The position numbers and the translations under genes are program-made. Shown here piece by piece: positions 17,324 through 28,263 of a DNA stretch of 64,000 nucleotides. This DNA is from Desulfobacterium sp. GTDB taxonomy: Bacteria; Desulfobacterota; Desulfobacteria; Desulfobacterales; Desulfobacteraceae. The stretch covers positions 22,766-86,765 of the forward strand of contig JAQYWC010000012.1 of NCBI GenBank assembly GCA_030145245.1. Reading direction: 5' to 3'. The number at the start of each line of letters is the position of its first letter. The stretch's first letter is position 1. The notes beneath the pieces are model-generated. The model was not told the DNA's origin. It ran no database searches and worked only from the letters and a program-made list of their open reading frames with translations.

Positions 17324-18955
17324 ATGAAAAAGGGGTTATCTGTATTTTGTCTGGTTCTGTTGGGTATGTTTCTCATGGCTGGTATTGGATCTGCGGAGGA
17401 TGAGGTTCATGACATTACCGAAGAGGTGCTTGTGGGACCCGGAAGCATCAGCATCACCACCAACAAGGATATCCTGATGAGCTTCGGGGGGCTGGTAAGA
17501 ATCATTCCCACCTCTGAAGATAACTGGGATTTTGGAATGTCCGACAATGTACCCTCTTTCCTGGGGGGGATGCTGAAGGATTCGTTCTTTAATAACCATT
17601 TCAACGAATCCGGAAACGTAGCCAATTCCTATATTCGCACGGAAAGCAGACTCTATTTCAATGCCATGCCCAAGGACAGGAAATGGACGTTTTATGCAGC
17701 ACTTGAGTTTGACCGCCCCCTTGAAAACGGCACGGTTGATAACCGCGGCGGCAAAGAATTTGATTCCAGCAATTTCGGCCTTGAGCGCCTCCACGGCACC
17801 ATGGCTTTTGGCAAGAACCTGCGTTTCCATGCAGGCTGGGATATCTGGGAGATGGATGTCTACAAGGGCGCATCCCTTGTGTATGGGGACGACAACCCCG
17901 GGTTCTGGCTCACCGGCGGCAGCGGTGACCTTAAATTCAATATTGGTTATTTTAAACTCATGGAGAACGATTTCCAGAACAGCGTGGCTGTGCTTGATGA
18001 TGATGAGAATAATGACAGGAGCCTGTTTGCCGGTTTTGTTGATTATGATTTCAATGAAACCAATACGGTCCGGTTCATGTATGCCTATGACAGGATCCGG
18101 AAAATAGGGGTCAACGATTTTCTGGGTGCAATCTCCAGCGGCCAGCTTGGCATTAACGGGTCCCTGGATCCCAAGGTGGATTCCCACCATGTGAGTGCAT
18201 ACTACATCGGTAATTTCGGAGCCTTGGAGCTTCTGGTTCAAGGCGTTTATCAATTTGGCGATGCCGATGATACAGGACTTGCCCAGGATGATTTTGACAT
18301 CAATGCCTACGCCCTTGCCATGGATCTTACCTATGAATTAAAGGATACCGTGGGATTCAGTCTCCAGCCCCATTTGGGCGCCCTTTACACTTCCGGGGAC
18401 GATGATCCGGATGATGACACCCTGGGCGGATACCAGGGGGTTTCCAATCCCCAGAGATTTTCCGGCAGATGGGGTGGAGAGAACACCATACTTGGGGATA
18501 CCAACTTCACCCTGGGTACAATGCTTTACGGATATCTGCCTGAAATCTACGGTAACGGCACCCCGGTTCTGACCGGTGGGGTGCAGAATACTGCCGGCCT
18601 GGGAGGCGGCCGGGGGGATAATCCCGGATTGACCATGGTCTCCCTGGGGCTGAAGGCCACGCCCAAGCGGTTTCTCATCTATAAAACCAACATCAACTAT
18701 TTTATCTGGAATGAAGATTTTATGGTGACAAGTTTTGTGGACGGTCAAACCAATACCAAGGTGGATTCGGGGTATGTCGGCACTGAGTGGGACAATGAAA
18801 TTACCCTTGCCCTGAGTAAAAGTACATTCATAAAAGGTCAGTTCTCCTTTTTCTTTCCAGGGGATGCCATAGACGATGTTACAGCCGCCTTGAGCGGCAG
18901 CAAGAGCGATGATATTGCAAGCCGTGTGGCAGCCGAATTTATCTGGAATTTTTAA
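17324..18955 (+). CDS. Outer-membrane beta-barrel protein (porin-like)
   Basis: 543 residues. A signal peptide covers about residues 1-24, with a hydrophobic core and cleavage near GSA-EDE. The mature part has alternating amphipathic strands, Gly/Asp/Asn-rich loops and a C-terminal aromatic (EFIWNF), the signature recognised by the Bam machinery. No single family is recognised with certainty. Its place at the end of a fatty-acid-type operon suggests a channel for hydrophobic or carboxylate substrates, in the way FadL serves in other bacteria. Overall pattern is not FadL. A strong terminator follows. Confidence 0.72.
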   Translation: MKKGLSVFCLVLLGMFLMAGIGSAEDEVHDITEEVLVGPGSISITTNKDILMSFGGLVRIIPTSEDNWDFGMSDNVPSFLGGMLKDSFFNNHFNESGNVANSYIRTESRLYFNAMPKDRKWTFYAALEFDRPLENGTVDNRGGKEFDSSNFGLERLHGTMAFGKNLRFHAGWDIWEMDVYKGASLVYGDDNPGFWLTGGSGDLKFNIGYFKLMENDFQNSVAVLDDDENNDRSLFAGFVDYDFNETNTVRFMYAYDRIRKIGVNDFLGAISSGQLGINGSLDPKVDSHHVSAYYIGNFGALELLVQGVYQFGDADDTGLAQDDFDINAYALAMDLTYELKDTVGFSLQPHLGALYTSGDDDPDDDTLGGYQGVSNPQRFSGRWGGENTILGDTNFTLGTMLYGYLPEIYGNGTPVLTGGVQNTAGLGGGRGDNPGLTMVSLGLKATPKRFLIYKTNINYFIWNEDFMVTSFVDGQTNTKVDSGYVGTEWDNEITLALSKSTFIKGQFSFFFPGDAIDDVTAALSGSKSDDIASRVAAEFIWNF

Positions 18956-19014
18956 AACAGACACCCTGTACCATGGCCCGGGGCAAGGGCGGGTGCGGGT
19001 GTTCTTTTGAGGTG

Positions 19015-19060
19015 GCTCTTCCGGGTCGCGGCCGGGGCCGTGATCCGGGAGAGCTTTTTT
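19015..19060 (+). terminator. Rho-independent terminator after the acyl-CoA operon
   Basis: A 10-bp stem GCTCTTCCGG (19015-19024) / CCGGGAGAGC (19045-19054) with one wobble has a smaller GC stem inside the loop and is followed by TTTTTT. It separates the acyl-CoA cluster from the propionate genes. Confidence 0.8.
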
Positions 19061-19147
19061 CTTTGTTGCGTAATGCAGCAAAATGTGAGGGTCTCATGTG
19101 CTTAGTAAAAACAGAAGAAAAAAAAGAGTAGTGAACAGTGTTTTGGG

Positions 19148-19176
19148 TTGACATTGTTTGTTCATTGGATCATCAA
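19148..19176 (+). promoter_or_regulatory. Weak sigma-70-like promoter candidate for the methylmalonyl-CoA genes
   Basis: TTGACA at 19148-19153 is followed after 17 nt by CATCAA, a poor -10. It is the only consensus -35 between the terminator and the epimerase start. The start itself is fixed by AGGAGG. Confidence 0.3.
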
Positions 19177-19214
19177 TGAATAACAATTTTACGGACAATG
19201 TAACAGGAGGATAA

Positions 19215-19619
19215 ATGAAAGTATTAAAAATTGATCACCTGGGAATTGCGGTAAAGAGCATTGAGAACGGTAAAAATTTCTGGTCAGACGTTTTGGGCAT
19301 GGAATTCGCGGGAACTGAAACCGTGGAAGCCCAGAAGGTGACCACGGCGTTTTTGCCCGTTGGAGAGAGTGAGGTCGAACTCCTCGAATCCACCTCCGAC
19401 GACGGCCCTGTCGCAAAGTACATCGATAAAAAAGGGGAAGGCATCCAGCATGTTGCATTCCGGGTGGAAAACATCGAAGAGGCCCTTGAAGAACTTAAGG
19501 CCAAGGGAATTCGCCTCATCGACGAGACCCCGCGACGGGGAGCCGGGGGCGCAAAGATCGCATTCCTTCACCCCAAGGCGACATCCGGCGTGCTGGTGGA
19601 GCTCTGCCAGAGGGATTAG
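19215..19619 (+). CDS. mce: Methylmalonyl-CoA epimerase
   Basis: 134 residues, vicinal-oxygen-chelate fold. Metal ligands visible are His8 (KIDHLGIAV), His79 (GIQHVAFRV) and Glu129 (VLVELCQ). The RRGAGGAKIAFLHP segment is diagnostic of the family. It interconverts (S)- and (R)-methylmalonyl-CoA. Together with the mutase, MeaB and SucCD downstream it forms the propionyl-CoA to succinate segment. SD aacaggagg precedes the ATG by 5 nt. Confidence 0.95.
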   Translation: MKVLKIDHLGIAVKSIENGKNFWSDVLGMEFAGTETVEAQKVTTAFLPVGESEVELLESTSDDGPVAKYIDKKGEGIQHVAFRVENIEEALEELKAKGIRLIDETPRRGAGGAKIAFLHPKATSGVLVELCQRD

Positions 19620-19733
19620 CCAGGTACAACCGGTTAAATTTACAGCTTAATTTGTAACGTTTGTTGTCATAAGAAATTTGCCGTTAATCGAACGGATGGT
19701 GGTTTGCCATCCAGGATGAATAAGGAATTTTCA

Positions 19734-21857
19734 ATGTCAAAAAACCCTGATATAGATACCTGGAAAGAACTTGCAACAAAAGAATTGAGGGGAAAACCCC
19801 TGGAATCCCTGGATTCCCAGACGACGGAGGGGATCAAGATCAACCCCCTGTACACGGCCGAAGACCTGGACAAGGTCGAATTCATGGACAACCTGCCCGG
19901 TTTTGAACCCTTTGTAAGGGGCCCAAAGGCCACCATGTATGCGGGAAGGCCCTGGACCATCCGGCAGTATGCCGGATTTTCAACAGCCAGGGAGTCCAAC
20001 GCTTTTTATCGTAAAAACCTTGCCGCAGGCCAGAAGGGGCTTTCCGTGGCATTTGACCTTGCCACCCATCGGGGTTATGACTCGGATCATCCCAGGGTTT
20101 CCGGGGATGTTGGAAAGGCCGGTGTGGCCGTGGATTCTGTGGAGGACATGAAGATCCTCTTTGACCAGATCCCTCTGGACAAGATGTCGGTCTCCATGAC
20201 CATGAACGGGGCCGTGCTCCCCATCCTTGCCGGTTATATCGTGGCGGCGGAAGAGCAGGGCGTCAAACCCGAGCAGCTCATGGGAACCATCCAGAACGAT
20301 ATCCTCAAGGAGTACCTGACCCGGAACACCTATATCTATCCGCCGACCCCCTCCATGCGGATCATATCCGACATCATCGCATATTGTTCCGAGAAAATGC
20401 CCAAGTTCAACACGGTGAGCATCAGCGGCTACCACATGATGGAAGCGGGCGCGGACAGCGTGCTCCAGACGGCATTTACCCTGGCCGACGGCCTTGAGTA
20501 TGCCAAGGCCGCCATTGACGCAGGGCTTGACATTGATGCTTTTGCCCCCAGGCTTTCTTTTTTCTTCGGCATCGGCATGAACTTTTTCATGGACATCGCC
20601 ATGCTCAGGGCGGCCCGGTTCCTCTGGGCCGAACTCATGGGGCAATTCAATCCAAAGAATCCCAAATCCAAGATGCTCAGGACCCATTGCCAGACTTCTG
20701 GCTGGAGCCTGACCCAGCAGGATCCCTACAACAACATCATCCGCACCACCCTGGAGTGCATGTCCGCTGTGCTTGGCGGCACCCAGAGCCTTCACACCAA
20801 CAGTTTCGACGAGGCCGTGGGCCTGCCCACCGAGACCTCGGCCCGGATCGCCAGGAACACCCAGATCATCGTCCAGGAGGAGTCCAAGGTGACAAGCGTG
20901 GTGGATCCCCTTGGCGGTTCCTACTATGTGGAATCCCTGACCCAGAATATCGTTGATGAGGTCCGGAAGATATTAAAGGAGATCGAGGACCTGGGCGGCA
21001 TGGCAAAGGCCATTGAGACCGGCATGCCCAAGATGCGCATCGAAGAGGTGGCAGCACGGCGCCAGGCCAGGATCGACCAGGGCAAGGACGTGATCGTGGG
21101 CGTGAACAAGTACACCCTTGACGAAGAGATTCCCCTTGAGGTGCTTGAGATCTCCGATGAGGTTCGCGTGGAGCAGATCGACCGGCTCAAGACTATCAAG
21201 TCAACCCGGGATGCCGGCCGGGTGAACACGGCCCTTGACGCCCTTACCAAGGCCGCAGAGGACGGCTCCAACCTTCTGGCCGCAGCCATCGATGCGGTCA
21301 GGGCCCGGGCCACCGTGGGCGAGGTGTCCGATGCCATGGAAAAGGTGTTTGGCAGGTTTGTGGCCACCACCCAGTGCATCTCCGGTGTTTATGCCTCCGA
21401 GTGCGGCGATTCCGAGATTCTTGCTTCTCTTCGGAAAAGAACCGAAGATTTCGAGAAAACCTCGGGCCGGCGGCCCAGGATCCTCCTGACCAAGATGGGC
21501 CAGGACGGCCATGACCGGGGCATCAAAGTGATTGCCACGGCCTATGCGGATTTCGGCTTTGACGTGGATATCAGCCCCATGTTCCAGACCCCTGAAGAGG
21601 CGGCCCGCATGGCCGTTGAGAACGATGTCCACGTGGTGGGCGTCTCAAGCCTTGCCGCCGGCCACAAGACCCTGGTTCCCGCCCTGATCGGGGCGTTGAA
21701 ACAGGAAGGGGCCGGGGATATCCGGGTGGTTGTGGGGGGCATCATTCCGCCCTGTGACTACGACTTCCTGACCGAGTCCGGCGCCGTGGAGATATTCGGG
21801 CCCGGAACCGTGGTTACCGATTCGGCAAACCGGACCCTGAATGCCATTGGCGCGTGA
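19734..21857 (+). CDS. Methylmalonyl-CoA mutase
   Basis: 708 residues from ATG 19734, which has AAGGA 7 nt upstream. The in-frame ATG at 19704 has none. The N-terminal TIM barrel has the substrate-binding [17 protein letters not shown] region, PPTPSMRII and [10 protein letters not shown]. The C-terminal B12 domain has GQDGHDRG with the cobalt-ligating His. This is the single-polypeptide catalytic type. It converts (R)-methylmalonyl-CoA to succinyl-CoA with adenosylcobalamin. Substrate residues look canonical, so it is not an alkylmalonyl or isobutyryl variant as far as I can tell. It overlaps the MeaB gene. Confidence 0.94.
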   Translation: MSKNPDIDTWKELATKELRGKPLESLDSQTTEGIKINPLYTAEDLDKVEFMDNLPGFEPFVRGPKATMYAGRPWTIRQYAGFSTARESNAFYRKNLAAGQKGLSVAFDLATHRGYDSDHPRVSGDVGKAGVAVDSVEDMKILFDQIPLDKMSVSMTMNGAVLPILAGYIVAAEEQGVKPEQLMGTIQNDILKEYLTRNTYIYPPTPSMRIISDIIAYCSEKMPKFNTVSISGYHMMEAGADSVLQTAFTLADGLEYAKAAIDAGLDIDAFAPRLSFFFGIGMNFFMDIAMLRAARFLWAELMGQFNPKNPKSKMLRTHCQTSGWSLTQQDPYNNIIRTTLECMSAVLGGTQSLHTNSFDEAVGLPTETSARIARNTQIIVQEESKVTSVVDPLGGSYYVESLTQNIVDEVRKILKEIEDLGGMAKAIETGMPKMRIEEVAARRQARIDQGKDVIVGVNKYTLDEEIPLEVLEISDEVRVEQIDRLKTIKSTRDAGRVNTALDALTKAAEDGSNLLAAAIDAVRARATVGEVSDAMEKVFGRFVATTQCISGVYASECGDSEILASLRKRTEDFEKTSGRRPRILLTKMGQDGHDRGIKVIATAYADFGFDVDISPMFQTPEEAARMAVENDVHVVGVSSLAAGHKTLVPALIGALKQEGAGDIRVVVGGIIPPCDYDFLTESGAVEIFGPGTVVTDSANRTLNAIGA

Positions 21858-22849
21858 GTCTCGCCATGACTCAAACCAATGGAGTTGATCTGAAACAGTA
21901 TGTGGACGGGGTGCTTCAGGGTCAGCGGCGAAGCATTGCCAAGGCCATCACCCTGGTGGAAAGCTCGCTTCCGGAGCACCGCAAGCTTGCCGCAAAAATG
22001 ATGGAGGGCCTTCTTCCTTACACGGGGAAATCCGTGCGTCTCGGCATCACCGGGGTGCCCGGGGTGGGGAAATCCACGTTTGTGGAAAACCTGGGCCTCC
22101 TGCTTGTGGAGCAAGGGTACAAGGTGGCAGTGCTTGCCGTGGATCCTTCAAGCTCCAGGAGCGGCGGCAGCATCCTTGGGGACAAGACCCGCATGGAAAA
22201 GCTTGCTGCCCATCCCTCCACCTTTATCCGGCCTTCGCCCTCGGGGGAGACCCTGGGGGGCGTGGCGGCCAAGACACGGGAGACCCTTCTTGTGTGCGAG
22301 GCCGCAGGCTATGACGTGGTCCTTGTGGAGACCGTGGGAGTGGGCCAGTCCGAAACCAGCGTGGCCACCATGGTCGATTTCTTCCTTGCCCTCATGATCA
22401 CCGGAGCCGGTGACGAACTCCAGGGAATTAAAAAAGGGGTGCTTGAGGTGGCTGACGCCATAGCCATCAACAAGTGCGACGGCGATAACATCGACCGGGC
22501 GGAAAAGGCCCGGCTGGAGTATGAGATCGCCATGCACATCGTCACCCCGGAATCCCCTTCCTGGCGGCCGCCGGTCCTTACCTGCAGCTCAGTCCTTGAA
22601 AACGGCACCCTGAATGTGTGGGAGACCGTTCTTGAGCACAGAAAAATCATGACCGGGACAGGGGAGTTTGACCTGCGGAGAAGGCGTCAGTCCCTTTCCT
22701 GGATGTGGACCCTGGTGGACGAGGGGTTAAAAGCGAGGTTCAGGCAGAACAGCCGCATTTCCCAGCGAATTCCGGACATATCAGGAGAGGTGGAAAACGA
22801 GCTGATATCACCCTCGGCTGCGGCCGGGGAGCTGTTGTCATATCTATAA
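21854..22849 (+). CDS. meaB: MeaB/ArgK-type GTPase, mutase chaperone
   Basis: 331 residues from a GTG that overlaps the mutase stop (GTGA). ATG 21866 is an alternative. G3E P-loop NTPase with [19 protein letters not shown] and NKCDGDN. MeaB protects and reloads methylmalonyl-CoA mutase with intact cobalamin using GTP. The overlap ensures stoichiometric, coupled translation with its client. Length and motifs are normal. Confidence 0.93.
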   Translation: MSLAMTQTNGVDLKQYVDGVLQGQRRSIAKAITLVESSLPEHRKLAAKMMEGLLPYTGKSVRLGITGVPGVGKSTFVENLGLLLVEQGYKVAVLAVDPSSSRSGGSILGDKTRMEKLAAHPSTFIRPSPSGETLGGVAAKTRETLLVCEAAGYDVVLVETVGVGQSETSVATMVDFFLALMITGAGDELQGIKKGVLEVADAIAINKCDGDNIDRAEKARLEYEIAMHIVTPESPSWRPPVLTCSSVLENGTLNVWETVLEHRKIMTGTGEFDLRRRRQSLSWMWTLVDEGLKARFRQNSRISQRIPDISGEVENELISPSAAAGELLSYL

Positions 22850-22885
22850 ACATATGGGGTTAAACGTAGACGGGGGCACATAGAA

Positions 22886-23020
22886 GGGGGCAGACTTAGC
22901 TTTTGGGTCACGGGGTCAGACTTAGCTTATTGCGCTTTTTTAATAAAAAGCGCAATAAGCTAAGTCTGACCCCAATTAAAGATGAGCCCAATTAAAGAAA
23001 CAAAAGCTAAGCCTGGCCCC
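22886..23020. repeat. REP-like repeats including a perfect 29-bp-stem palindrome
   Basis: GGGG(T/G)CAGACTTAGC copies lie at 22886 and 22912 in forward orientation. Reverse copies end at 22973 and 23020. The 22912 and 22945-22973 copies form arms of 29 bp with no mismatch and a TAAT loop. Same element as at 13.57 kb. It sits between meaB and sucC and would fold strongly in the transcript of either strand. Confidence 0.85.
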
Positions 23021-23075
23021 AATTCCTGACCTCCTATTATAAATGACCCCAACGCCAAATATAAAAGGATTGATT

Positions 23076-24233
23076 ATGAAGATACATGAATACCAGGCAA
23101 AGGAGTTGTTCAGGACCTTTGGTGTTCCTGTCCCGGACGGGGGCGTGGCCTTTTCCGTGGAAGAGGCTGTGGATATCGCCAAGGGGCTTGGCGCCTATCC
23201 CGTGGTTGTCAAGGCCCAGATCCATGCCGGCGGCCGGGGAAAGGGCGGGGGCGTGAAACTTGCCGCTTCCGAAGCCGAGGCAAAGGACCATGCCGGTGAT
23301 ATCCTTGGCATGACCCTTGTGACCCACCAGACCGGCCCTGAAGGAAGATTGGTGAAAAAACTCCTGGTGGAGGCAGGCCAGGAGATCGCCAAGGAGCTGT
23401 ACTTGAGCATCCTGGTGGACAGGGCCACGGCCGGCATCGTGATCATGGCCAGCCAGGAGGGCGGCATGGACATTGAAGAGGTTGCCGCCAAAACCCCTGA
23501 AAAGATCATCAAGGTGAGGGTGGATCCCCTCACGGGTATCCAGGGTTACCATCTCAGGGAGGTGGGGTTCGGTCTTGAACTGCCCACGGCTGCTCTCAGG
23601 GGATTTTCAACCCTGCTGAAGAACCTTTACACCCTGTTTGTTAAAAATGATTGCTCCCTTCTGGAGATCAATCCCCTGATCCTCACCAAGGACGACAAGG
23701 TCATGGCGCTGGACGCCAAGGTGGATATCGATTCCAACGCCCTGTTCCGCCACAGGTCCCTCCTGGAATACAGGGACCTTGACGAGGAGGATCCCCTGGA
23801 GGTGGAGGCGTCCAAGTTCAACCTCAACTACATCAACCTGGACGGGAACGTCGGCAACATCGTCAACGGTGCCGGCCTTGCCATGGCCACCATGGATATC
23901 ATCAAGAACGCAGGGGCCGAACCTGCCAACTTCATGGATGTGGGAGGGGGGGCCACGGCCGAGATGGTGGAGAATGCCTTAAGGATCATCCTCATGGACG
24001 AAAAGGTAAAAGCGGTGCTCATCAACATTTTCGGCGGCATCCTGCGCTGTGACGTGTTTGCCCAGGGCGTTGTCGCAGCCGCCCAAAAGACCGGCATCAC
24101 CATTCCCGTTGTTGTCCGCATGGAAGGGACCAATGTGGAAAGGGGCAAGGAGATCCTTGCCGCCTCCGGTCTCAACCTGATCAATGCCGTGGATCTTAAG
24201 GATGCAGCCGAAAAGGTCGCAGCAGCAATTTAA
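23076..24233 (+). CDS. sucC: Succinyl-CoA synthetase beta subunit
   Basis: 385 residues from ATG 23076 ([12 protein letters not shown], the family's standard opening), with AAAGGA upstream. An ATP-grasp domain is followed by the CoA-ligase beta domain ([31 protein letters not shown]). With SucD it converts succinyl-CoA to succinate with nucleotide phosphorylation, giving the substrate-level ATP of the propionate route. Length matches the usual 385-390. Confidence 0.96.
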   Translation: MKIHEYQAKELFRTFGVPVPDGGVAFSVEEAVDIAKGLGAYPVVVKAQIHAGGRGKGGGVKLAASEAEAKDHAGDILGMTLVTHQTGPEGRLVKKLLVEAGQEIAKELYLSILVDRATAGIVIMASQEGGMDIEEVAAKTPEKIIKVRVDPLTGIQGYHLREVGFGLELPTAALRGFSTLLKNLYTLFVKNDCSLLEINPLILTKDDKVMALDAKVDIDSNALFRHRSLLEYRDLDEEDPLEVEASKFNLNYINLDGNVGNIVNGAGLAMATMDIIKNAGAEPANFMDVGGGATAEMVENALRIILMDEKVKAVLINIFGGILRCDVFAQGVVAAAQKTGITIPVVVRMEGTNVERGKEILAASGLNLINAVDLKDAAEKVAAAI

Positions 24234-24260
24234 ACTTTTATCAGCCATGGGGAGAACGTT

Positions 24261-25130
24261 GTGAGTATATTTGTAAACAAAGAAACCAGGCTCGTTGTCC
24301 AGGGTATCACGGGCAAGGAGGGCCAGTTCCATACAAGGCAGTGTATCGAGTACGGCACCAAAGTGGTTGCCGGGGTCACCCCCGGCAAGGGCGGCCAGAC
24401 CATGGACGGTGTTCCGGTTTTCAACACGGTTCGTTCGGCGGTTGAGGCCACCGGGGCCAACGCCAGCATGATTTTTGTTCCCCCGGCGTTCTGTGGCGAC
24501 GCCATCATGGAGGCGGCGGACGGCGGGGTTGAGCTCATCGTGGCCATCACCGAGGGGATTCCCGTGCTTGACATGGTAAAGGTGAAGAATTTCCTTGCTG
24601 CCAAGACCTGCCGGCTCATCGGTCCTAACTGTCCGGGCATCATCACCCCCGGGGAGTGCAAGATCGGCATCATGCCGGGCAAGATTCACATGGCCGGAGG
24701 ACCCGTCGGGGTGATCTCACGGTCCGGGACCCTCACCTACGAGGTGGTGGACCAGCTCACCAAGCTCGGCATCGGTCAGACCACCTGCATCGGCATTGGC
24801 GGCGATCCCGTGAACGGCACCAACTTCATAGATGTTCTCGGGGCCTTTGAAAACGATCCCGATACCAGGGGCATCGTCATGGTCGGCGAGATCGGCGGCA
24901 GCGCAGAAGAGGAGGCCGCCGCCTACATCAAGGCCCATGTGACCAAGCCCGTGGTGGGTTTCATCGCAGGGCTGACCGCCCCTCCGGGAAGAAGAATGGG
25001 CCATGCCGGCGCCATCATCAGCGGTAGCAGCGGCACGGGCCAGGCCAAGATCGAGGCCATGGAGAAGAACGGTATCCGGGTGTGCAAGAACCTCGGCATC
25101 ATCGGCGAGGTGTGTAAAGAGGTGTTTTGA
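24261..25130 (+). CDS. sucD: Succinyl-CoA synthetase alpha subunit
   Basis: 289 residues from a GTG start with a GGGGAGA ribosome site. Rossmann CoA-binding N-terminus ([11 protein letters not shown]). The phosphohistidine is in the GHAGAIISG motif near residue 246. Partner of sucC immediately upstream. Normal length and motifs. Confidence 0.96.
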   Translation: MSIFVNKETRLVVQGITGKEGQFHTRQCIEYGTKVVAGVTPGKGGQTMDGVPVFNTVRSAVEATGANASMIFVPPAFCGDAIMEAADGGVELIVAITEGIPVLDMVKVKNFLAAKTCRLIGPNCPGIITPGECKIGIMPGKIHMAGGPVGVISRSGTLTYEVVDQLTKLGIGQTTCIGIGGDPVNGTNFIDVLGAFENDPDTRGIVMVGEIGGSAEEEAAAYIKAHVTKPVVGFIAGLTAPPGRRMGHAGAIISGSSGTGQAKIEAMEKNGIRVCKNLGIIGEVCKEVF

Positions 25131-25213
25131 TTCTGAGTTGTTCGTAGTGGGTAGTGCGTCGTTTCAAAGTTCAACAGTCTTTTTATGGAGGTTCATTGAT
25201 CAACATTAACGTA

Positions 25214-25260
25214 TGACGGCAGGTCATTCCTTAAAACAGGAGGTCTGTCGTCAAGGAGGA
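25214..25260 (+). promoter_or_regulatory. Leader hairpin before frdC
   Basis: TGACGGCAG (25214-25222) can pair with CTGTCGTCA (25245-25253), one wobble. The second arm ends right against the AAGGAGGA ribosome site at 25253-25260, and a spare AGGAGG lies in the loop. It may modulate translation of the membrane subunit. Inference from sequence only. Confidence 0.3.
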
Positions 25261-25263
25261 TAG

Positions 25264-26289
25264 ATGGAACGCTTGATAGTCAACGACCGAATCAGAAAGA
25301 GCAGAATCCCGGCAAGGCTTGACCTTGCCCAGAGCGGCACCGGCCTTGTGCTCGGGCTGTTCATGTGGGTTCACATGCTCCTGGTGGCAAGTATTCTGCT
25401 GGGAAAAGGCTCTTTCAATTTTGTGGCAAAAACCATGGAACTCTCGTTTCTCTCGGACACGGGACACGGATACCCCTCAGCAGTCTTTTTTGCGGTGTTT
25501 TCCGTGTTCTCCCTTTTTATCATCCATGCCGCCCTGGGGGTGAGGAAGTTTCCCATCTCCTGGAAGCAGCATACCATCATCCGGTCCCAGATGGGGATGA
25601 TGAAGCACAGTGACACCAACCTCTGGTACTGGCAGGTGGTCACGGGATTCATCATGTTTTTCCTGGGATCCGTTCATCTCTTTATCATGCTCACCCACCC
25701 CGGCCAGATCGATCCCTATCTCTCTGCGGACCGGGTTTTTTCTTCGACCATGTGGCCCCTTTATCTTGTGCTCCTGTTCTGTGTGGAAGTCCACGGCACC
25801 ATTGGTCTTTACAGGCTCTGCATGAAGTGGGGCTGGTTTGGGGGCAAGGACCCGGAAAAGTCCAGGGAAAAGCTCAAGATGATCAAGAACCGGGCTACGA
25901 TCTTCTTTCTTTCCATTGGCGTGCTCGCCCTCCTGGTCTTCTTCATCATTGGATGGGGTCACAGCGACCGTGCAGGAGAGCCTTACAACATGGGGCACAC
26001 CACGGTTGAAGCCTCGGTGATCACCGAGGCTGAGCCTGTTGTGACCGAGCCGGAAGAGGCCACCGAAGTCGAGGCCACTGAAGTTGAGGCTACTGAGGAG
26101 ACCGCGGAAGAGACTGTCGAGGCCACTGAAATTGAGGCATCCGAGGAAACCCCGGTTGAGCCGGACGAGGTCGCTGAAGCCGAGGCAGCTGAGGAGACAG
26201 CAGTAGAGGTTGTCGAGGAGCCAGAAGCCCCATCCGACGCCCATGTGGAATCTGAAGAGAATGATCACACGACACCAAACGAGGAGTAA
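25264..26289 (+). CDS. frdC: Fumarate reductase/succinate dehydrogenase cytochrome b, with acidic tail
   Basis: 341 residues. Residues 1 to about 240 carry five hydrophobic segments of the Wolinella-type dihaem cytochrome b (FrdC/SdhC type B), with conserved-looking His in MWVHML, LFIIHAAL, SVHLFI and CVEVHGTIGLYR. It anchors FrdAB and exchanges electrons with menaquinone. Residues about 245-341 are an extra low-complexity tail rich in Glu, Ala, Thr and Val with repeated EATEVE-like units, absent from typical 220-260-residue members. The start follows AAGGAGGA. The stop is 3 nt before frdA. Confidence 0.9.
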   Translation: MERLIVNDRIRKSRIPARLDLAQSGTGLVLGLFMWVHMLLVASILLGKGSFNFVAKTMELSFLSDTGHGYPSAVFFAVFSVFSLFIIHAALGVRKFPISWKQHTIIRSQMGMMKHSDTNLWYWQVVTGFIMFFLGSVHLFIMLTHPGQIDPYLSADRVFSSTMWPLYLVLLFCVEVHGTIGLYRLCMKWGWFGGKDPEKSREKLKMIKNRATIFFLSIGVLALLVFFIIGWGHSDRAGEPYNMGHTTVEASVITEAEPVVTEPEEATEVEATEVEATEETAEETVEATEIEASEETPVEPDEVAEAEAAEETAVEVVEEPEAPSDAHVESEENDHTTPNEE

Positions 26290-26292
26290 TCG

Positions 26293-28263
26293 ATGAAAGT
26301 CATATATACTGATTCACTTGTCATTGGTGGCGGTCTTGCGGGATTGAGGGTCGCCATCGCATCCAGGCAGAGGGGCTGTGATACCATTGTTCTCTCCCTC
26401 ATGCCTGCCAAGCGCTCCCATTCGGCAGCGGCCCAGGGCGGCATGCAGGCAAGCCTTGGCGCCAGCATCAAAGGCGAGGGCGATAACGAGGAGGTCCATT
26501 TCGGAGACACGGTCAAGGGCAGCGACTGGGGATGTGACCAGGACGTCGCCAGGATGTTCGTGAACACAGCCCCCAAGGCGATCCGCCAGCTCACTGCCTG
26601 GGGTGTTCCCTGGAGCCGGGTCCGAAGGGGCGACCGGGAGGTGGTGATCAACGGCAAGAAGGTGACCATCACCGAGAAGAGCGAAGCCCACGGTCTCATC
26701 ACCTCCAGGGATTTCGGGGGCACCAAGAAGTGGCGCACCTGCTTCACCAGTGACGGCACCGGCCATACCATGCTCTACGCCATGGACAACAAGGCCATTG
26801 AGCTTGGCATTCCCGTCCACGAGAGAAAGGAGGCCATCGCCCTTATCCATGAGGATGGGGTCTGCCACGGCGCCGTTGTCAGGGATCTTGTCACAGGCGA
26901 GCTTATCGCCTACGTGGCCAAGGCCACCACCATTGCCACCGGCGGCTACGGCCGTCTCTACGCCGTGTCCACCAACGCTGTCATATCAGAGGGGATCGGC
27001 ACGGCCATCGCCCTTGAGACAGGGGTGGCAACCCTTGGCAACATGGAGGCGGTCCAGTTCCATCCCACGGCCATCGTGCCCGTGGGTATCCTCACCACCG
27101 AAGGGTGCCGTGGCGACGGCGGCCTGCTCCTGGACAAGGACGGCTACCGGTTCATGCCCGACTATGAGCCGGACAAGAAAGAGCTGGCCTCAAGGGACGT
27201 GGTCTCCCGTCGCATGACCGAGCACATCAGAAAGGGCAAGGGCGTTCCGTCCAGGTACGGGGACCATCTCTGGCTGGACATCACCCTCCTTGGAAAAGCC
27301 CATATTGATAAAAACCTGAGGGAGGTCAAGGAGATCTGCGAGTATTTCCTTGGCATCGATCCGGTCAAGGAGTACATCCCGGTGCGACCCACCCAGCACT
27401 ATTCCATGGGCGGTGTCAGGACCAAGGCCACGGGTGAGAGCCCGACCCTAAAGGGACTCTTCTCGGCCGGGGAATCCGCCTGCTGGGACATGCACGGATT
27501 TAACCGCCTGGGGGGAAATTCCGTTGCCGAGACCGTTGTCGCCGGCATGATCGTGGGCGAGTATGTGGCCGACCATTGTGACAATAACAGCCTCAACATC
27601 AACACCAAGCTCATTGAAAAATTCATCAGGCGGGAGGAGAACAAGATCATAAAGCTCCTGAACCGGGATACCGGGGAAAATCCCTTTGAGCTCAAGAAGG
27701 AGATGCAGAATATCATGATGGACAAGGTGGGCATCTTCAGGAACGGGGCTGATCTTGAAAAGGCTGTTGAGGAGCTCAAGGTGCTCAACCAGCGGGCCAG
27801 GAACATCGCGCTCAGGAACCGGATCTCCACCTCCAACCCGGAGCTTGTGGAGGCGATCCGGGTGCCCAAGATGATCAAACTTGCCCAGTGCGTGGCCTAC
27901 GGCGCCATGCTCCGGACCGAGAGCCGGGGCGCCCATGCCAGGGAGGATTTCCCTGAGCGGAACGACAAGGACTGGCTCAAGCGGACCCTTACCACCTGGA
28001 GTTCCGAGGACGCAGATCTCCCCGAGATCTCCTACGAGGATCTCAATATCATGAAGATGGAGATGCCCCCAGGTTCCAGGGGTTACGGCGTTGACAATAC
28101 CGTTCATCACCCGGACACGGAAAAGAGGGTGGCCGAGATAGAGGAGATTCAGGCAGCCAATCCCGATGCAGACCGATTTGAGATGCAGGAACTCCTCAAT
28201 CCCATTGAGATACCGGAGAAATTCAGAGGAAAGAACGAGCGCATAGGGAGGGGTTTTAAATAA
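26293..28263 (+). CDS. frdA: Fumarate reductase/succinate dehydrogenase flavoprotein subunit
   Basis: 656 residues. Rossmann GGGLAGLR dinucleotide motif at the N-terminus and the covalent-FAD His in SHSAAAQGG. The substrate-site QHYSMGG and the [13 protein letters not shown] motif are present. Length fits the Wolinella-like clade used by sulfate reducers. In this operon the likely direction is succinate to fumarate, but the enzyme class works both ways. The stop overlaps the frdB start by one base. Confidence 0.95.
   Translation: MKVIYTDSLVIGGGLAGLRVAIASRQRGCDTIVLSLMPAKRSHSAAAQGGMQASLGASIKGEGDNEEVHFGDTVKGSDWGCDQDVARMFVNTAPKAIRQLTAWGVPWSRVRRGDREVVINGKKVTITEKSEAHGLITSRDFGGTKKWRTCFTSDGTGHTMLYAMDNKAIELGIPVHERKEAIALIHEDGVCHGAVVRDLVTGELIAYVAKATTIATGGYGRLYAVSTNAVISEGIGTAIALETGVATLGNMEAVQFHPTAIVPVGILTTEGCRGDGGLLLDKDGYRFMPDYEPDKKELASRDVVSRRMTEHIRKGKGVPSRYGDHLWLDITLLGKAHIDKNLREVKEICEYFLGIDPVKEYIPVRPTQHYSMGGVRTKATGESPTLKGLFSAGESACWDMHGFNRLGGNSVAETVVAGMIVGEYVADHCDNNSLNINTKLIEKFIRREENKIIKLLNRDTGENPFELKKEMQNIMMDKVGIFRNGADLEKAVEELKVLNQRARNIALRNRISTSNPELVEAIRVPKMIKLAQCVAYGAMLRTESRGAHAREDFPERNDKDWLKRTLTTWSSEDADLPEISYEDLNIMKMEMPPGSRGYGVDNTVHHPDTEKRVAEIEEIQAANPDADRFEMQELLNPIEIPEKFRGKNERIGRGFK

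Noticed and set aside
19600..19733. Cobalamin riboswitch before the B12-dependent mutase
   Set aside because: The spacer is too short, and no B12-box-like sequence or multi-stem fold is visible.
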